Positions 36,258 through 44,437 of a stretch of 64,000 bases of DNA are shown here, in pieces (the stretch's first letter is position 1; each line of letters opens with the position of its first letter). This stretch comes from Actinomycetota bacterium. GTDB lineage: Bacteria; Actinomycetota; Acidimicrobiia; Acidimicrobiales; Acidimicrobilacustridaceae. The position numbers were made by a program, and so were the translations under genes. The DNA lies in contig SYBH01000148.1 of the NCBI GenBank assembly GCA_005787345.1, forward strand, positions 22,147 to 86,146. Reading direction: 5' to 3'. The notes beneath the pieces are model-generated. The model was not told the DNA's origin and ran no database searches. It saw only the letters and a list, made by a program, of their open reading frames with translations.

Positions 36258-38279
36258 ATGACAACTCCAACTGTGAGTCCCTCCCCCGACGGCCCGGCGC
36301 CACTACCGCCCTCTTCTCGAACACCGATCCCTGAAAGTCGGATGTTTCGATTGAAGAACCGAATGCTTGGTCGCCCACTCAACACCGACCAACTCGAACA
36401 CGAACGACTCGGCAAACCGACGGCGCTCGCAGTCTTTGCCTCGGACAACCTTTCATCAGCTGCGTACGCAACAGAAGAGATCCTCCATACCTTGCTGCTC
36501 GCAGGCATTGGCCTTGTTGCATTCCAATTCGTAATGCCAATCACCTTCGCAATGATCGGTGTATTGATCATCCTGATTTTGAGCTATCGGCAAACGATCA
36601 AGGCCTATCCGTCCGCCGGCGGCGCCTACATCGTTACCAAAGACAATCTTGGCGTGCTTCCTGCTCAAGTGGCCGGCGTTTCTCTGCTTACCGATTACAT
36701 CTTGGTGGTTGCCGTTTCGGCGTCGGCCGGAACCGCTGCCCTCTACTCCGTTTTCTCAGAGCTCTATCCCTACCGAATCTTCATCGCTCTCTCCTTCATC
36801 GCAATTGTTGCGCTCGGCAACCTCCGAGGTGTGAAGGAATCAGGACGCATTTTTGCCGTCCCGACCTACGCGTTCGTCGTCGCCATGGCCCTCATGATCG
36901 GCTACGGGCTGTTTAAGGCAGGATTCGGTGGCGGCCTTGATCAGATTTCTATCGAGGAGATGAACCCTGAACAGGCGCACGAAGCAGTCGGCATGAGTGC
37001 GGTTGGATGGTTCCTCATCCTGCACGCGTTCGCCTCGGGTGGCGCCGCTGTTACGGGCGTTGAGGCTATTTCCAATGGCGTTCCCGCCTTTCGTGAACCA
37101 TCGTGGAAAAACGCAGCACAGACACTTGTCATCATGGGAACGATGCTCGGACTCATGTTCGTCGGCATCTCGTGGCTCGCCTCGGAACTCAACACCATTC
37201 CTGTGGCGGGCAAGACCGTCATTGCCCAGATCGCCGAGGGCGTGTACGGCAGTTCTGGACTTGGCCGACTGATGTTCGTCTTTACGCAGTTCGCGACGAT
37301 GTTTATCTTGATCATGGCCGCCAATACGGGGTTTGCCGACTTCCCTCGGCTCGCCAGCTTTCAAGCCGAAGATTCATTCATGCCGCGACAGTTGACTAAA
37401 CGCGGTCATCGACTGGTGTACAGCAACGGTATTTTGACGCTCGCCGCTATGGCTGCCGTACTCGTCATCGTTCTTGGCGCCAGCGTGAGTCGCCTCATCC
37501 CGCTTTATGCAATCGGCGTATTCCTCAGTTTCACCTTGTCCCAGGCGGGCATGGCCCGTCGCCACATCCGCTTGAAGGAGCAAGGATGGAGGACCGGGCT
37601 CTTGATTAATGGGGTTGGAGCGGTAGTGACTGCGGTCGTTACGGTGGTCATTAGCGCAACCAAATTCCTTGACGGCGCGTGGGTAATTCTTGTGATGATC
37701 CCAATCTTCGTATGGGTCGTCGTCCGCCTCAATCACCAATACGAAGCGGAAAAGACCGAACTCGCAGAAGACGCGACTCTTGCTGCCACCGCCCCCATCC
37801 TCAAGCGTCATGCCGTCGTTGTACTCATCGACAAAATCGATCGCACCTCTGCTCGGGCAATTCAGTACGCCCGCACGCTGCATCCAGATCGACTTGATGC
37901 CGTTCACATCGCCGTCGATGAACAACACGCACAAGAACTTTTAAAAGAGTGGAGCAATTTACCGCTCAAGCAAATTTCTCTTGATATTCGCGAATGCCCC
38001 GATCGAAGAATCAACCGAACCGTCCTTGAGGTTGTTACCGAACTGGCGGCCGATGGCGAAACCGAAGTGACGGTTCTCATCCCCCGTCGCGAGTACCGCT
38101 CGGCATGGCATCGACTCCTTCATGATCACTCCGCCGACGGCATTGCCAAAGCGCTTGCCGACGTTCCGCATGCAAACGTGACCTTTGTTCCCTACCACTT
38201 GACGAGAACATCGAAAGGTCAGCACATCCATAAGGTCGAGACCGGTTCGATGTCGGGCACAACAGGCATTCGCCACTGA
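36258..38279 (+). CDS. APC superfamily permease, KimA (YdaO)-like
   Basis: This 673-residue membrane protein has about twelve hydrophobic helices between residues 50 and 490 and a cytoplasmic C-terminal tail of ~175 residues. The N-terminal lead N-R-M-L-G-R-P-L-N-T and the first helix block A-V-F-A-S-D-N-L-S-S-A-A-Y-A-T-E-E resemble KimA-type K+/H+ symporters of the APC superfamily. The S-A-G-G-A-Y segment is a typical substrate-site loop. KimA is inhibited by c-di-AMP in Firmicutes; here the ligand (K+ or amino acid) is inferred. ATG 36258 is the first good start. The OB-fold gene follows one base after its stop. Confidence 0.85.
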   Translation: MTTPTVSPSPDGPAPLPPSSRTPIPESRMFRLKNRMLGRPLNTDQLEHERLGKPTALAVFASDNLSSAAYATEEILHTLLLAGIGLVAFQFVMPITFAMIGVLIILILSYRQTIKAYPSAGGAYIVTKDNLGVLPAQVAGVSLLTDYILVVAVSASAGTAALYSVFSELYPYRIFIALSFIAIVALGNLRGVKESGRIFAVPTYAFVVAMALMIGYGLFKAGFGGGLDQISIEEMNPEQAHEAVGMSAVGWFLILHAFASGGAAVTGVEAISNGVPAFREPSWKNAAQTLVIMGTMLGLMFVGISWLASELNTIPVAGKTVIAQIAEGVYGSSGLGRLMFVFTQFATMFILIMAANTGFADFPRLASFQAEDSFMPRQLTKRGHRLVYSNGILTLAAMAAVLVIVLGASVSRLIPLYAIGVFLSFTLSQAGMARRHIRLKEQGWRTGLLINGVGAVVTAVVTVVISATKFLDGAWVILVMIPIFVWVVVRLNHQYEAEKTELAEDATLAATAPILKRHAVVVLIDKIDRTSARAIQYARTLHPDRLDAVHIAVDEQHAQELLKEWSNLPLKQISLDIRECPDRRINRTVLEVVTELAADGETEVTVLIPRREYRSAWHRLLHDHSADGIAKALADVPHANVTFVPYHLTRTSKGQHIHKVETGSMSGTTGIRH

Positions 38280-38280
38280 G

Positions 38281-38667
38281 ATGGGGCTTTTCTCCGGTAG
38301 CGAAAAGCGTCTCGAGAAAGAGCGCATTGATCAGACCAAACGACAGTTCGCTGACCTTGGGGCTCGCTCTCTCGCTGGCGTTATGCCGATTGCCGATGTG
38401 AAGTGGCGCGAAAAGGTAAAAGTTGCCGGCCGAGTTAAAGCGCTTCGTGTGCAACCGTGGGCTGATCAGGTCGCGAGCCTTGAACTTACCCTTGCCGACA
38501 AAACTGGCGGCATCACCGTGGTGTTCCTCGGCCGTCGCACCTTGGGTGGTGTCCACCTCGGCACTCACCTCATCGTCGAAGGCATGACAAGTGAGCACCA
38601 TCGACTACTTACGATTCTCAATCCTGCCTACCAACTCCTACCTCGTCAGGTTGAGTTGCCGTACTAG
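38281..38667 (+). CDS. OB-fold nucleic-acid-binding domain protein
   Basis: This 128-residue protein has a short charged helix at the N-terminus and then an OB-fold (residues ~40-110: R-E-K-V-K-V-A-G-R-V-K-A-L-R-V, L-E-L-T-L-A-D-K-T-G-G-I-T-V-V-F-L-G-R-R), of the tRNA_anti type seen in many small actinobacterial proteins. It starts one base after the permease stop, so the two are co-translated. Similar permease/OB-fold pairs occur in actinobacteria. Its ligand and role are not known; RNA or single-stranded DNA binding is only suggested by the fold. Confidence 0.85.
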   Translation: MGLFSGSEKRLEKERIDQTKRQFADLGARSLAGVMPIADVKWREKVKVAGRVKALRVQPWADQVASLELTLADKTGGITVVFLGRRTLGGVHLGTHLIVEGMTSEHHRLLTILNPAYQLLPRQVELPY

Positions 38668-38680
38668 GTCCGCCAAGCCT

Positions 38681-39304
38681 CTACGACGCTCGAGCATTTA
38701 CGCGATTCATCGCCGAATCGGGACCATCGCTCACAATGAGTTCAACTGCATCGGCCGCAACTTCAATCGCGACATCAAGTGCTTCACGATCAGCTTTCCC
38801 TACACGTTTCAAGACGTGATCAGCGCCACCTTCTTTGCTCGGCGGTTTCCCCACGCCAATCCGGACTCGCACAAACGCGTCATCATGAAGATGGGCTTTG
38901 ATCGACCGAAGCCCGTTATGGCCTGCCAGCCCACCGCCGATCTTCACGCGAACAATTCCAGTCGGCAGATCGAGTTCGTCGTGAACAATTACCAGTCTTG
39001 ACGCTTCCTCAATACCGAAACGACGCACAAGTGGTGAGACTGACTCGCCCGAAAGATTCATGAACGTTGTCGGCTTAGCCAGAGCGACACGCTTTTGACC
39101 AATATGAACCTCGTCAACAAGCGCGCGCTCCTTGCCCGACTTCAAGCGGCCGTTATGGCGTCGCTCAAGAAGGTCAATAACGGCAAAGCCCACGTTGTGG
39201 CGCGTCCCGTCGTATTCGCTTCCTGGATTGCCGAGACCTACGACGAGAACGTCGGCCGGCGTGCCGCGTCGGGGACGAATGCCGCCCCTGTCGCCAAATG
39301 CCAC
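38681..39304 (-). CDS. pth: Peptidyl-tRNA hydrolase
   Basis: This 207-residue protein matches Pth: L-V-V-G-L-G-N-P-G-S-E-Y, T-R-H-N-V-G-F with the catalytic histidine, P-T-T-F-M-N-L-S-G, V-H-D-E-L-D-L-P, and G-H-N-G-L-R-S-I. It releases tRNA from stalled peptidyl-tRNA. The GTG at 39304 directly abuts the rplY stop, and the pair rplY-pth is conserved. About 15 residues precede the usual start, so an internal start is possible. It converges with the OB-fold gene with 13 bases between the stops. Confidence 0.97.
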   Translation of the reverse strand: MAFGDRGGIRPRRGTPADVLVVGLGNPGSEYDGTRHNVGFAVIDLLERRHNGRLKSGKERALVDEVHIGQKRVALAKPTTFMNLSGESVSPLVRRFGIEEASRLVIVHDELDLPTGIVRVKIGGGLAGHNGLRSIKAHLHDDAFVRVRIGVGKPPSKEGGADHVLKRVGKADREALDVAIEVAADAVELIVSDGPDSAMNRVNARAS

Positions 39305-39964
39305 TTACTCGGCGTCGCCCTCGGCAGCACCCTCGGCGTCGCCCTCGCCAGCACCCTCGGCCGGCGCGCCTTCGCCAGCTTCACCCTCGGTCGCGCCGTC
39401 TTCCACTGAGAAGCGAGTAGCAAGGCCAAGAACCAGTTGGATGCTGTCGTCGATGTCGGTTGTCACGCCGACTGGAAGGGTGAGCGTCGCAACGGTGATC
39501 GAGTCGCCGACGTCGAGGTCGGTGATGTCGATTTCGATAAGGCTCGGAATATCGGCCGGCTTTGCGGTGACGGTGAGGGACTTGAGCGGCTGATCAACAA
39601 TGCCTCGACGGCCTTCAACCTTCTTGGCTTCGCCAACGAGGACAAGCGGAACTTCAACGGCAACGCCTGCGTCGGGATCAACACGAAGGAAATCAACGTG
39701 CAGCACATTGCGACGAATCGGGTGTCGCTGAAGATCTTTGATGATGGCGAGGTCCTTCTGGCCATCAACGTCGAGAGTGATGAGAGCGTTGAGACCGGCT
39801 TCGGTCTTAAGCGCACGACGGAGATCGGGCCACGGAACCGAAACAGCAACCGAATCGCGTCCCAGGCCGTAGACGACCGCAGGCACGAGACCATCGGTCC
39901 GCATGCGGCTCGAAGAACGGGAACCGGCACTACGTCCGGTTGAGGCGATGAGGGTGATAGCCAT
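39305..39964 (-). CDS. rplY: 50S ribosomal protein bL25 (general stress protein Ctc type)
   Basis: This 219-residue protein is the long L25/Ctc form. It has an N-terminal 5S rRNA-binding domain (G-R-S-A-G-S-R-S-S-S-R-M, G-L-V-P-A-V-V-Y-G, V-D-F-L-R-V) and a C-terminal TL5-like beta domain (V-P-L-V-L-V-G-E-A, I-E-I-D-I-T-D-L-D-V-G-D-S-I). A Gly/Glu/Ala-rich acidic tail of about 30 residues ends it. ATG 39964 has GGAG 11 bases upstream. A TAGGAT box with a weak -35 lies near 40030-40058 and may drive rplY-pth. Prs ends 201 bases upstream, so this pair may have its own promoter. Confidence 0.96.
   Translation of the reverse strand: MAITLIASTGRSAGSRSSSRMRTDGLVPAVVYGLGRDSVAVSVPWPDLRRALKTEAGLNALITLDVDGQKDLAIIKDLQRHPIRRNVLHVDFLRVDPDAGVAVEVPLVLVGEAKKVEGRRGIVDQPLKSLTVTAKPADIPSLIEIDITDLDVGDSITVATLTLPVGVTTDIDDSIQLVLGLATRFSVEDGATEGEAGEGAPAEGAGEGDAEGAAEGDAE
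39313..39360. repeat. Imperfect 24-bp tandem repeat in the rplY 3' end
   Basis: Two adjacent 24-base units (39313-39336, 39337-39360) differ at one base and encode the acidic Gly/Ala/Glu/Asp tail of bL25. The surrounding tail is also low-complexity. Slipped-strand expansion is the likely origin; the tail probably varies between strains. Confidence 0.8.
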
Positions 39965-40165
39965 GATTCGGTGCTCCTGGAGGCAGCGCTGTAGCGCGCC
40001 GTCGGCTGACGTTCGTGAAACGGGTGGCAATCCTACCGATCCGCCCCCGAGAAGGCGAACTCGCTCCTGGCGGGAGCTCCGTCGGTCTATCAACACCCCT
40101 AGGGGCTGCGGCAATCGCCCCGAACGCTGCCCTGAGAGTACTGATCATCGTCCGTTTCTGGACGC

Positions 40166-41179
40166 TCAGCTTTGGTTGTGCCCGTCGAAGATTTCGCTGA
40201 CCGAGGTGTCTTCAAAGACCGCATCGATCGCATCGGCGATGATTCCGGCAACAGAAAGCACTTCGATTTTGTCTGACTGCTTTTCGGGCGGCAGCGGCAA
40301 CGTGTTGGTCATGACGACCTTCGAGATACATGAATCGTTCAGACGTTGAATTGCCGGACCACTAAAGACACCATGGGTGCAGGCAGCGTAGATTTCCGTC
40401 GCTCCGCGAGCCTTGAGCTGTTCGGCTGCGGCAACGATCGTTCCGCCGGTATCGATCATGTCGTCGATAAGCACGCAAATACGGCCATCGACCTCGCCAA
40501 CTACGTCACGAGCTTCGACAGTGTTCTTCTGTCCCTTCACGCGACGCTTATGAACGATGGCGAGATCGGCATGCAATTGGTTGGCATAACGCTCAGCGAC
40601 TTTCACGCGACCAGCATCGGGCGAAACAATCACAAGGTCGTCGCCAAGACCCGCCATGTAATCAACGAGTACAGGCATTGCCGTGAGATGGTCGACCGGG
40701 CCATCGAAGAATCCTTGAATTTGGCCCGAGTGCAGATCGACAGAAATCAGACGCTTTGCACCGGCAGCTTTGAACATGTTGGCAATCAACTTTGCCGTGA
40801 TTGGTTCGCGACCTTCGGACTTTCGGTCCTGACGGGCATAGCCGTAGAAGGGAGCAACCGCAGTAATGCGTTTGGCGGACGCGCGTTTTGCCGCATCGAC
40901 CATGATCAGTTGTTCCATGATCGCGTCGTTCACGCTCATTCGCCCGGAACTGACATGCGATTGGATGATGAACACGTCTGTACCGCGGACTGACTCTCCG
41001 AATCGAGTATGAAGTTCGCCGTTGGCAAATTCCGCAAGATTCGCATCGCCGAGCTCGACACCAAGGCGTTCGGCAATCTCTTCTGCGAGCGGAAGGTTGG
41101 CCCGACCCGAGACGATATGCAGCCGCTTCTTGGTGACGAGTTCCATTCGATTTCTTTCGCCGGCTTTTTGATTGGTCAT
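40166..41179 (-). CDS. prs: Ribose-phosphate pyrophosphokinase (PRPP synthetase)
   Basis: This 337-residue protein has the class I PRPP synthetase motifs: Y-A-R-Q-D-R-K (flexible/catalytic loop), S-V-D-L-H-S-G, V-S-P-D-A-G-R-V-K-V-A-E, K-R-R-V-K-G-Q (catalytic lysine/arginine), and the PRPP-binding loop V-L-I-D-D-M-I-D-T-G-G-T. It makes PRPP from ribose 5-phosphate and ATP for nucleotide, histidine and tryptophan synthesis. ATG 41179 overlaps the glmU stop by 4 bases (ATGA) and is therefore favoured, although ATG 41146 begins nearer the usual N-terminus. The glmU-prs-rplY-pth order is conserved. Confidence 0.97.
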   Translation of the reverse strand: MTNQKAGERNRMELVTKKRLHIVSGRANLPLAEEIAERLGVELGDANLAEFANGELHTRFGESVRGTDVFIIQSHVSSGRMSVNDAIMEQLIMVDAAKRASAKRITAVAPFYGYARQDRKSEGREPITAKLIANMFKAAGAKRLISVDLHSGQIQGFFDGPVDHLTAMPVLVDYMAGLGDDLVIVSPDAGRVKVAERYANQLHADLAIVHKRRVKGQKNTVEARDVVGEVDGRICVLIDDMIDTGGTIVAAAEQLKARGATEIYAACTHGVFSGPAIQRLNDSCISKVVMTNTLPLPPEKQSDKIEVLSVAGIIADAIDAVFEDTSVSEIFDGHNQS

Positions 41180-42273
41180 TCTGATGTCGAAGTGTAGAAC
41201 GGTCCGGGACTCGCCCCGTCAGAAATACTGTCGCCTTCCTCGATGACCGCAAATGGTCCGAGGCGAACATCGTTTCCAATATCTGCGCCACGTCCAACAG
41301 AGTTCTCGACAACTGATCGAGCCCCAACCCGACAATCGACAAGTCGAGTGTTTGGTCCGATCTCGGTTCCGGCGCCGATCACACAGGAACCTTGAAGGAT
41401 CGTGTCGGGGAAAAGAGTGACATCGGCCGCGAGTTCCACCGTTGTGTCGACGTAGGTGCGGCCGGGATCGACCATTGTGACGCCTTTGCGCATCCAGGCT
41501 TCGTTGGTCCGCCGGCGTAATTCCGCTTCCGCCGCGGCCAACTGAAGACGATCATTGACGCCATTGGTATCTGCAGGATCGGCCGCAACCACCGCCGAGA
41601 CCCTGTAGCCCGCACCGGCAAGCACCTCGACGACATCGGTGAGGTAGTACTCACCCTGCGCATTTTCAGGCGTGACGCGTCGAAGCGCTGGACCAAGCAC
41701 GCTGGCCCGGAAGCAGTAGATCGACGTGTTGACCTCGGTGATGGCCAGTTCAGCCTCGGAGGCATCGGACTGTTCGACGACTCTTTCGACGCGATCATCA
41801 CGACCGCGCACGACTCGGCCATAGCCCGTTGGATCGGCGACTCGGGCAGTAAGGAGTGTGCACGCTGCATCAGTTTGTTGATGCATGTCGAGAAGTGAGG
41901 TGATTGTTTCGGTGCGAAGCAAGGGTGTATCGCCGGGCAGCACGAGAATGTCGGCATCGAGGTCATCGAGTTCCTCGGGAGTGAATGCGGTCAGAGCAAC
42001 GCCCACTGCATCGCCAGTACCCCGCTGCACCTCCTGCTCCACGAATTCGAGCGGGACATCGGGAGCAGCATCGAGAAGTTTTTTGGTCACCCGTTCAGCA
42101 CCGTGACCGACGACAACCACCGCACGGCGGACCTGAGCGCCAGCCAGTGAATCCAAGACGTAGAGCACCATTGCGCGTCCGCACAACAGATGGAGCGGCT
42201 TCGGGCGAGCCGAGCGCATACGTGTACCTTCTCCGGCAGCAAGCACGATTGCAGAGAGCGGCCTCGGAGACAT
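41176..42273 (-). CDS. glmU: GlmU-like UDP-GlcNAc pyrophosphorylase with truncated hexapeptide domain
   Basis: This 365-residue protein has the full N-terminal uridyltransferase domain: V-L-A-A-G-E-G-T-R-M, P-K-P-L-H-L-L, and E-Y-Y-L-T-D-V-V-E. It continues into the start of a left-handed beta-helix (D-P-G-R-T-Y-V, D-T-I-L-Q-G, I-G-P-N-T-R-L, G-P-F-A-V-I). It stops about 90-110 residues short of usual GlmU, before the histidine and other residues of the acetyltransferase site. ATG 42273 is chosen because the longer frame would run through tRNA-Gln. The stop overlaps prs, so no frame continues the missing part. Uridyltransferase activity is likely, acetyltransferase activity doubtful. Confidence 0.92.
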   Translation of the reverse strand: MSPRPLSAIVLAAGEGTRMRSARPKPLHLLCGRAMVLYVLDSLAGAQVRRAVVVVGHGAERVTKKLLDAAPDVPLEFVEQEVQRGTGDAVGVALTAFTPEELDDLDADILVLPGDTPLLRTETITSLLDMHQQTDAACTLLTARVADPTGYGRVVRGRDDRVERVVEQSDASEAELAITEVNTSIYCFRASVLGPALRRVTPENAQGEYYLTDVVEVLAGAGYRVSAVVAADPADTNGVNDRLQLAAAEAELRRRTNEAWMRKGVTMVDPGRTYVDTTVELAADVTLFPDTILQGSCVIGAGTEIGPNTRLVDCRVGARSVVENSVGRGADIGNDVRLGPFAVIEEGDSISDGASPGPFYTSTSE

Positions 42274-42311
42274 GCCCGCCTTTCTAGTACGGTCTGACTC
42301 GCCTTCCGAGG

Positions 42312-42341
42312 CCTCACCTTTCGGGGCCTCACCTTTCGGGG
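42312..42341. repeat. 15-bp tandem duplication at the 5' end of tRNA-Gln
   Basis: Two exact adjacent 15-base copies (42312-42326 and 42327-42341) end in TCGGGG. In the second copy TCGGGG is the first six bases of tRNA-Gln; in the first copy it is a duplicate just outside the gene. The block lies between the glmU start and the tRNA. Confidence 0.85.
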
Positions 42342-42407
42342 GTGGTGTAATTGGCAACACGGCTGGTTTTGGTCCAGTCATTCGGGGTTCGAGTCCCTGC
42401 CCCCGAG
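42336..42407 (+). tRNA. tRNA-Gln (anticodon UUG)
   Basis: A 72-base cloverleaf: acceptor stem TCGGGGG/CCCCCGA, D arm GTGT/ACAC, anticodon stem GCTGG/CCAGT with loop TTTTGGT (anticodon TTG), a short variable loop, and a T arm with TTCGAGT. The discriminator is G, as usual for glutamine. CCA is not encoded. M. tuberculosis also has a tRNA-Gln near glmU. Confidence 0.95.
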
Positions 42408-42544
42408 CTTTCCTTCCCTGCCGGGATTCCGATCATCCATGGATCGGGATCCCTCACCCTCCTCGAACCGCCCGTCCTTTGGTTGTGTCGTTGGGTTGTG
42501 TCGTTTCGCACCAGAGCACGCCTTACCGCTACAGTCGCTCCGCC

Positions 42545-42646
42545 ATGGGATCTCTCATTAAAAAGCGCCGCAAGCGCATGCGTAAGAAGAAGCACAAGAA
42601 GATGCTGAAGCGAACCCGCTTCCAGCGTCGAGCTGCCGGTAAGTGA
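42545..42646 (+). CDS. Small ribosomal protein bS22-like (AURKAIP1/COX24 domain)
   Basis: This 33-residue, very basic peptide starts M-G-S-L-I-K-K-R-R-K-R-M and contains K-K-K-H-K-K-M-L-K-R-T-R, followed by a short basic tail. It matches the AURKAIP1/COX24-domain mini-protein found in actinobacteria, seen as bS22 in mycobacterial 30S structures. It would bind 16S rRNA in the small subunit. It is free-standing, about 140 bases downstream of tRNA-Gln, and is followed by a G/C hairpin. Small size makes it easy to miss in annotation. Confidence 0.9.
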   Translation: MGSLIKKRRKRMRKKKHKKMLKRTRFQRRAAGK

Positions 42647-42694
42647 GCTCAGGCGTTCCTGACGCCTGCTGTGCCAGAACGATTCTCGTTGACT

Positions 42695-42718
42695 CCACCC
42701 GGCCCGAGAGCCGGGTGG
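42695..42718. terminator. G/C-rich hairpin between bS22 and ispE
   Basis: A perfect 9-bp stem CCACCCGGC / GCCGGGTGG surrounds a 6-base loop between the convergent bS22 and ispE genes. No T run follows on either strand, as is usual for actinobacterial terminators. A weaker hairpin (AGGCGT/ACGCCT) lies at 42651-42667. Probably bidirectional. Confidence 0.65.
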
Positions 42719-42768
42719 GTCCGCGTACGGGCCCATACGGCGAGCGACAAGCAACGCTCCTGCGGGAG

Positions 42769-43509
42769 CTAGCGAGCAGGGCTTGCGTGTGTAATGACTC
42801 GCCCCGGGCCCGGGAACGCACCCTCGACAAACCAGGTCGACCCTGATCCTGCGAGGCGAGGCTGACGGCCACTAGCCGCGGCGAGTTCGTCGCGCCAGCG
42901 AGCAAGCTCAGGCGCGACCAGCAGCGCCGCTGGTTCCAGATCATTGCCGTTCGTTCCGAGGGGACCACCAAGATCGTCCCAAGCCTTGTAGACCGCAGGG
43001 GTTGAACACATCACTGGTGGGGTGAGCAATGTGAAGGTCCGCTCTTCAAAAGGCAACGGTTCGATCTGCTCGCCGATCCCGTGCACCCGCGCTCTGCCGC
43101 CGAGGAGACAGAAGGCCACATCGGCGCCAAGCGTTACCGCCTGAGCGGGATCAGTCATACCTGCCCAATGGAGAATGGCGGCGGCATCGGCAGAACCGCC
43201 TCCGAGTCCCGCACCAGCCGCGATCAACTTTTGAACATGAACGGACGCGTCGCGACCCACCATGGCCAATGCACGAGAGACGAGGTTGTCGACACCGAGA
43301 TCAATGGTTTTGCCATCGACATCGGCAAAGCTCACCGAAGCTGGTCCGGCGCTTTCACAATCGACAATGAGTGAATCGCCAAAATCAAGCGACACCATTT
43401 CGGCATCGATGAGGTGGTAACCGTCATCGCGCACACCAACCACGCGAAGCGAGGTCGTTAGTTTGGCCGGAGCAAAGAGGCGGACCGATTCGGCAGTCAC
43501 GTCCCCCAT
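42769..43509 (-). CDS. ispE: 4-diphosphocytidyl-2-C-methyl-D-erythritol kinase
   Basis: This 246-residue GHMP kinase opens with F-A-P-A-K-L-T and has the ATP-binding motif A-G-A-G-L-G-G-G-S-A-D-A-A near residue 105, and L-A-G-S-G-S-T-W-F near the C-terminus. It phosphorylates CDP-methylerythritol in the MEP isoprenoid pathway, so this organism makes isoprenoids by the non-mevalonate route. It is shorter than usual (280-300 residues). ATG 43509 is followed by in-frame GTG 43500 as an alternative. It follows rsmA by 4 bases; the rsmA-ispE pair is conserved in actinobacteria. Confidence 0.94.
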   Translation of the reverse strand: MGDVTAESVRLFAPAKLTTSLRVVGVRDDGYHLIDAEMVSLDFGDSLIVDCESAGPASVSFADVDGKTIDLGVDNLVSRALAMVGRDASVHVQKLIAAGAGLGGGSADAAAILHWAGMTDPAQAVTLGADVAFCLLGGRARVHGIGEQIEPLPFEERTFTLLTPPVMCSTPAVYKAWDDLGGPLGTNGNDLEPAALLVAPELARWRDELAAASGRQPRLAGSGSTWFVEGAFPGPGRVITHASPAR

Positions 43510-43513
43510 CGAA

Positions 43514-44335
43514 TCACGCCCCAGCCAGTACCGCTGCAGTGAGTGCTCCCCATTGAACAACGTCGAGGCGCTCGGGTCGCTCGGATGGGTCGATTCCGGC
43601 GGCTTCGAACTGCTCGGTCGTGACCTTGGAGGACAATGACCGGCGAAGCATCTTGCGCCGCTGGCCAAACGCCGTGCGAACGAGATCCATGAGGGAATCG
43701 TGATCGACGCCGACAACCGGCGCCGATCGTCGCTCGATACGAACCATCACCGATTCCACTCGCGGCTGTGGAATGAAGACTGTTGCCGGTATCCGAGCGG
43801 CGATCGACGCAGTGGCCCAGAGTGACAACTTCACCGAGGGGATGCCATAGGCACCATCACCGGCGGATGCAGCAAGGCGCTCTCCAACCTCGCGTTGCAC
43901 CATCACGAGCATGGTTTCGATTTGTGGGACATCGTCAAGAAGATCAAGAACAATGGTCGTCGCGACGTTGTAGGGAAGATTCGCAACGAGATGCCACTGC
44001 TTCTCAGCGGACAGAACCTGTCCCCAATCAAGTTCAAGCGCATCACCGTGAACAACGCGAACACCTAGAGGCTCAACCGTTTCCGCCAACACCGGCAACA
44101 GATGTCGATCGAGTTCGACAGCGACAACGTTTGCCCCCGTTGCTGCAAGTTCAGTTGTCAGCGAACCGACACCAGGACCGATCTCAACCACATTCGAACT
44201 CGCATCGATGCAGGCCAACCGCACAATGCGACGGACCGTATTTGGATCGGCAAGAAAATTTTGACCAAGGGCGCGACTTGGCTCGAGACCATGACGCGCA
44301 AGTAACTCCGTGATGTCGCGACGTGTGAGTGTCAT
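43514..44335 (-). CDS. rsmA: 16S rRNA (adenine1518/1519-N6)-dimethyltransferase
   Basis: This 273-residue protein has all KsgA motifs: A-L-G-Q-N-F-L-A-D at the start, V-V-E-I-G-P-G-V-G-S-L-T (SAM site), V-E-L-D-R (acidic loop), and N-L-P-Y-N-V-A-T (catalytic motif). It dimethylates two adjacent adenines in helix 45 of 16S rRNA late in 30S assembly. ATG 44335 is chosen to match the family N-terminus; an ATG 9 codons upstream is also in frame. The order tatD-rpf-rsmA-ispE is the mycobacterial order. Confidence 0.97.
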   Translation of the reverse strand: MTLTRRDITELLARHGLEPSRALGQNFLADPNTVRRIVRLACIDASSNVVEIGPGVGSLTTELAATGANVVAVELDRHLLPVLAETVEPLGVRVVHGDALELDWGQVLSAEKQWHLVANLPYNVATTIVLDLLDDVPQIETMLVMVQREVGERLAASAGDGAYGIPSVKLSLWATASIAARIPATVFIPQPRVESVMVRIERRSAPVVGVDHDSLMDLVRTAFGQRRKMLRRSLSSKVTTEQFEAAGIDPSERPERLDVVQWGALTAAVLAGA

Positions 44336-44437
44336 GCGATCACCGCAAACCTTCTGCGGCAACCTTCACCGGTAGATGCTGCGTGGAGATGGTGAGATTC
44401 GTTGAATCGGAAACACACCAAGAACGATTCGTCTGAC

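Noticed and set aside
42274..42381. Longer GlmU N-terminus starting at 42381
   Set aside because: It would read through tRNA-Gln and the 15-bp tandem repeat, and adds only a Pro/Gly/Glu-rich stretch before the conserved start.
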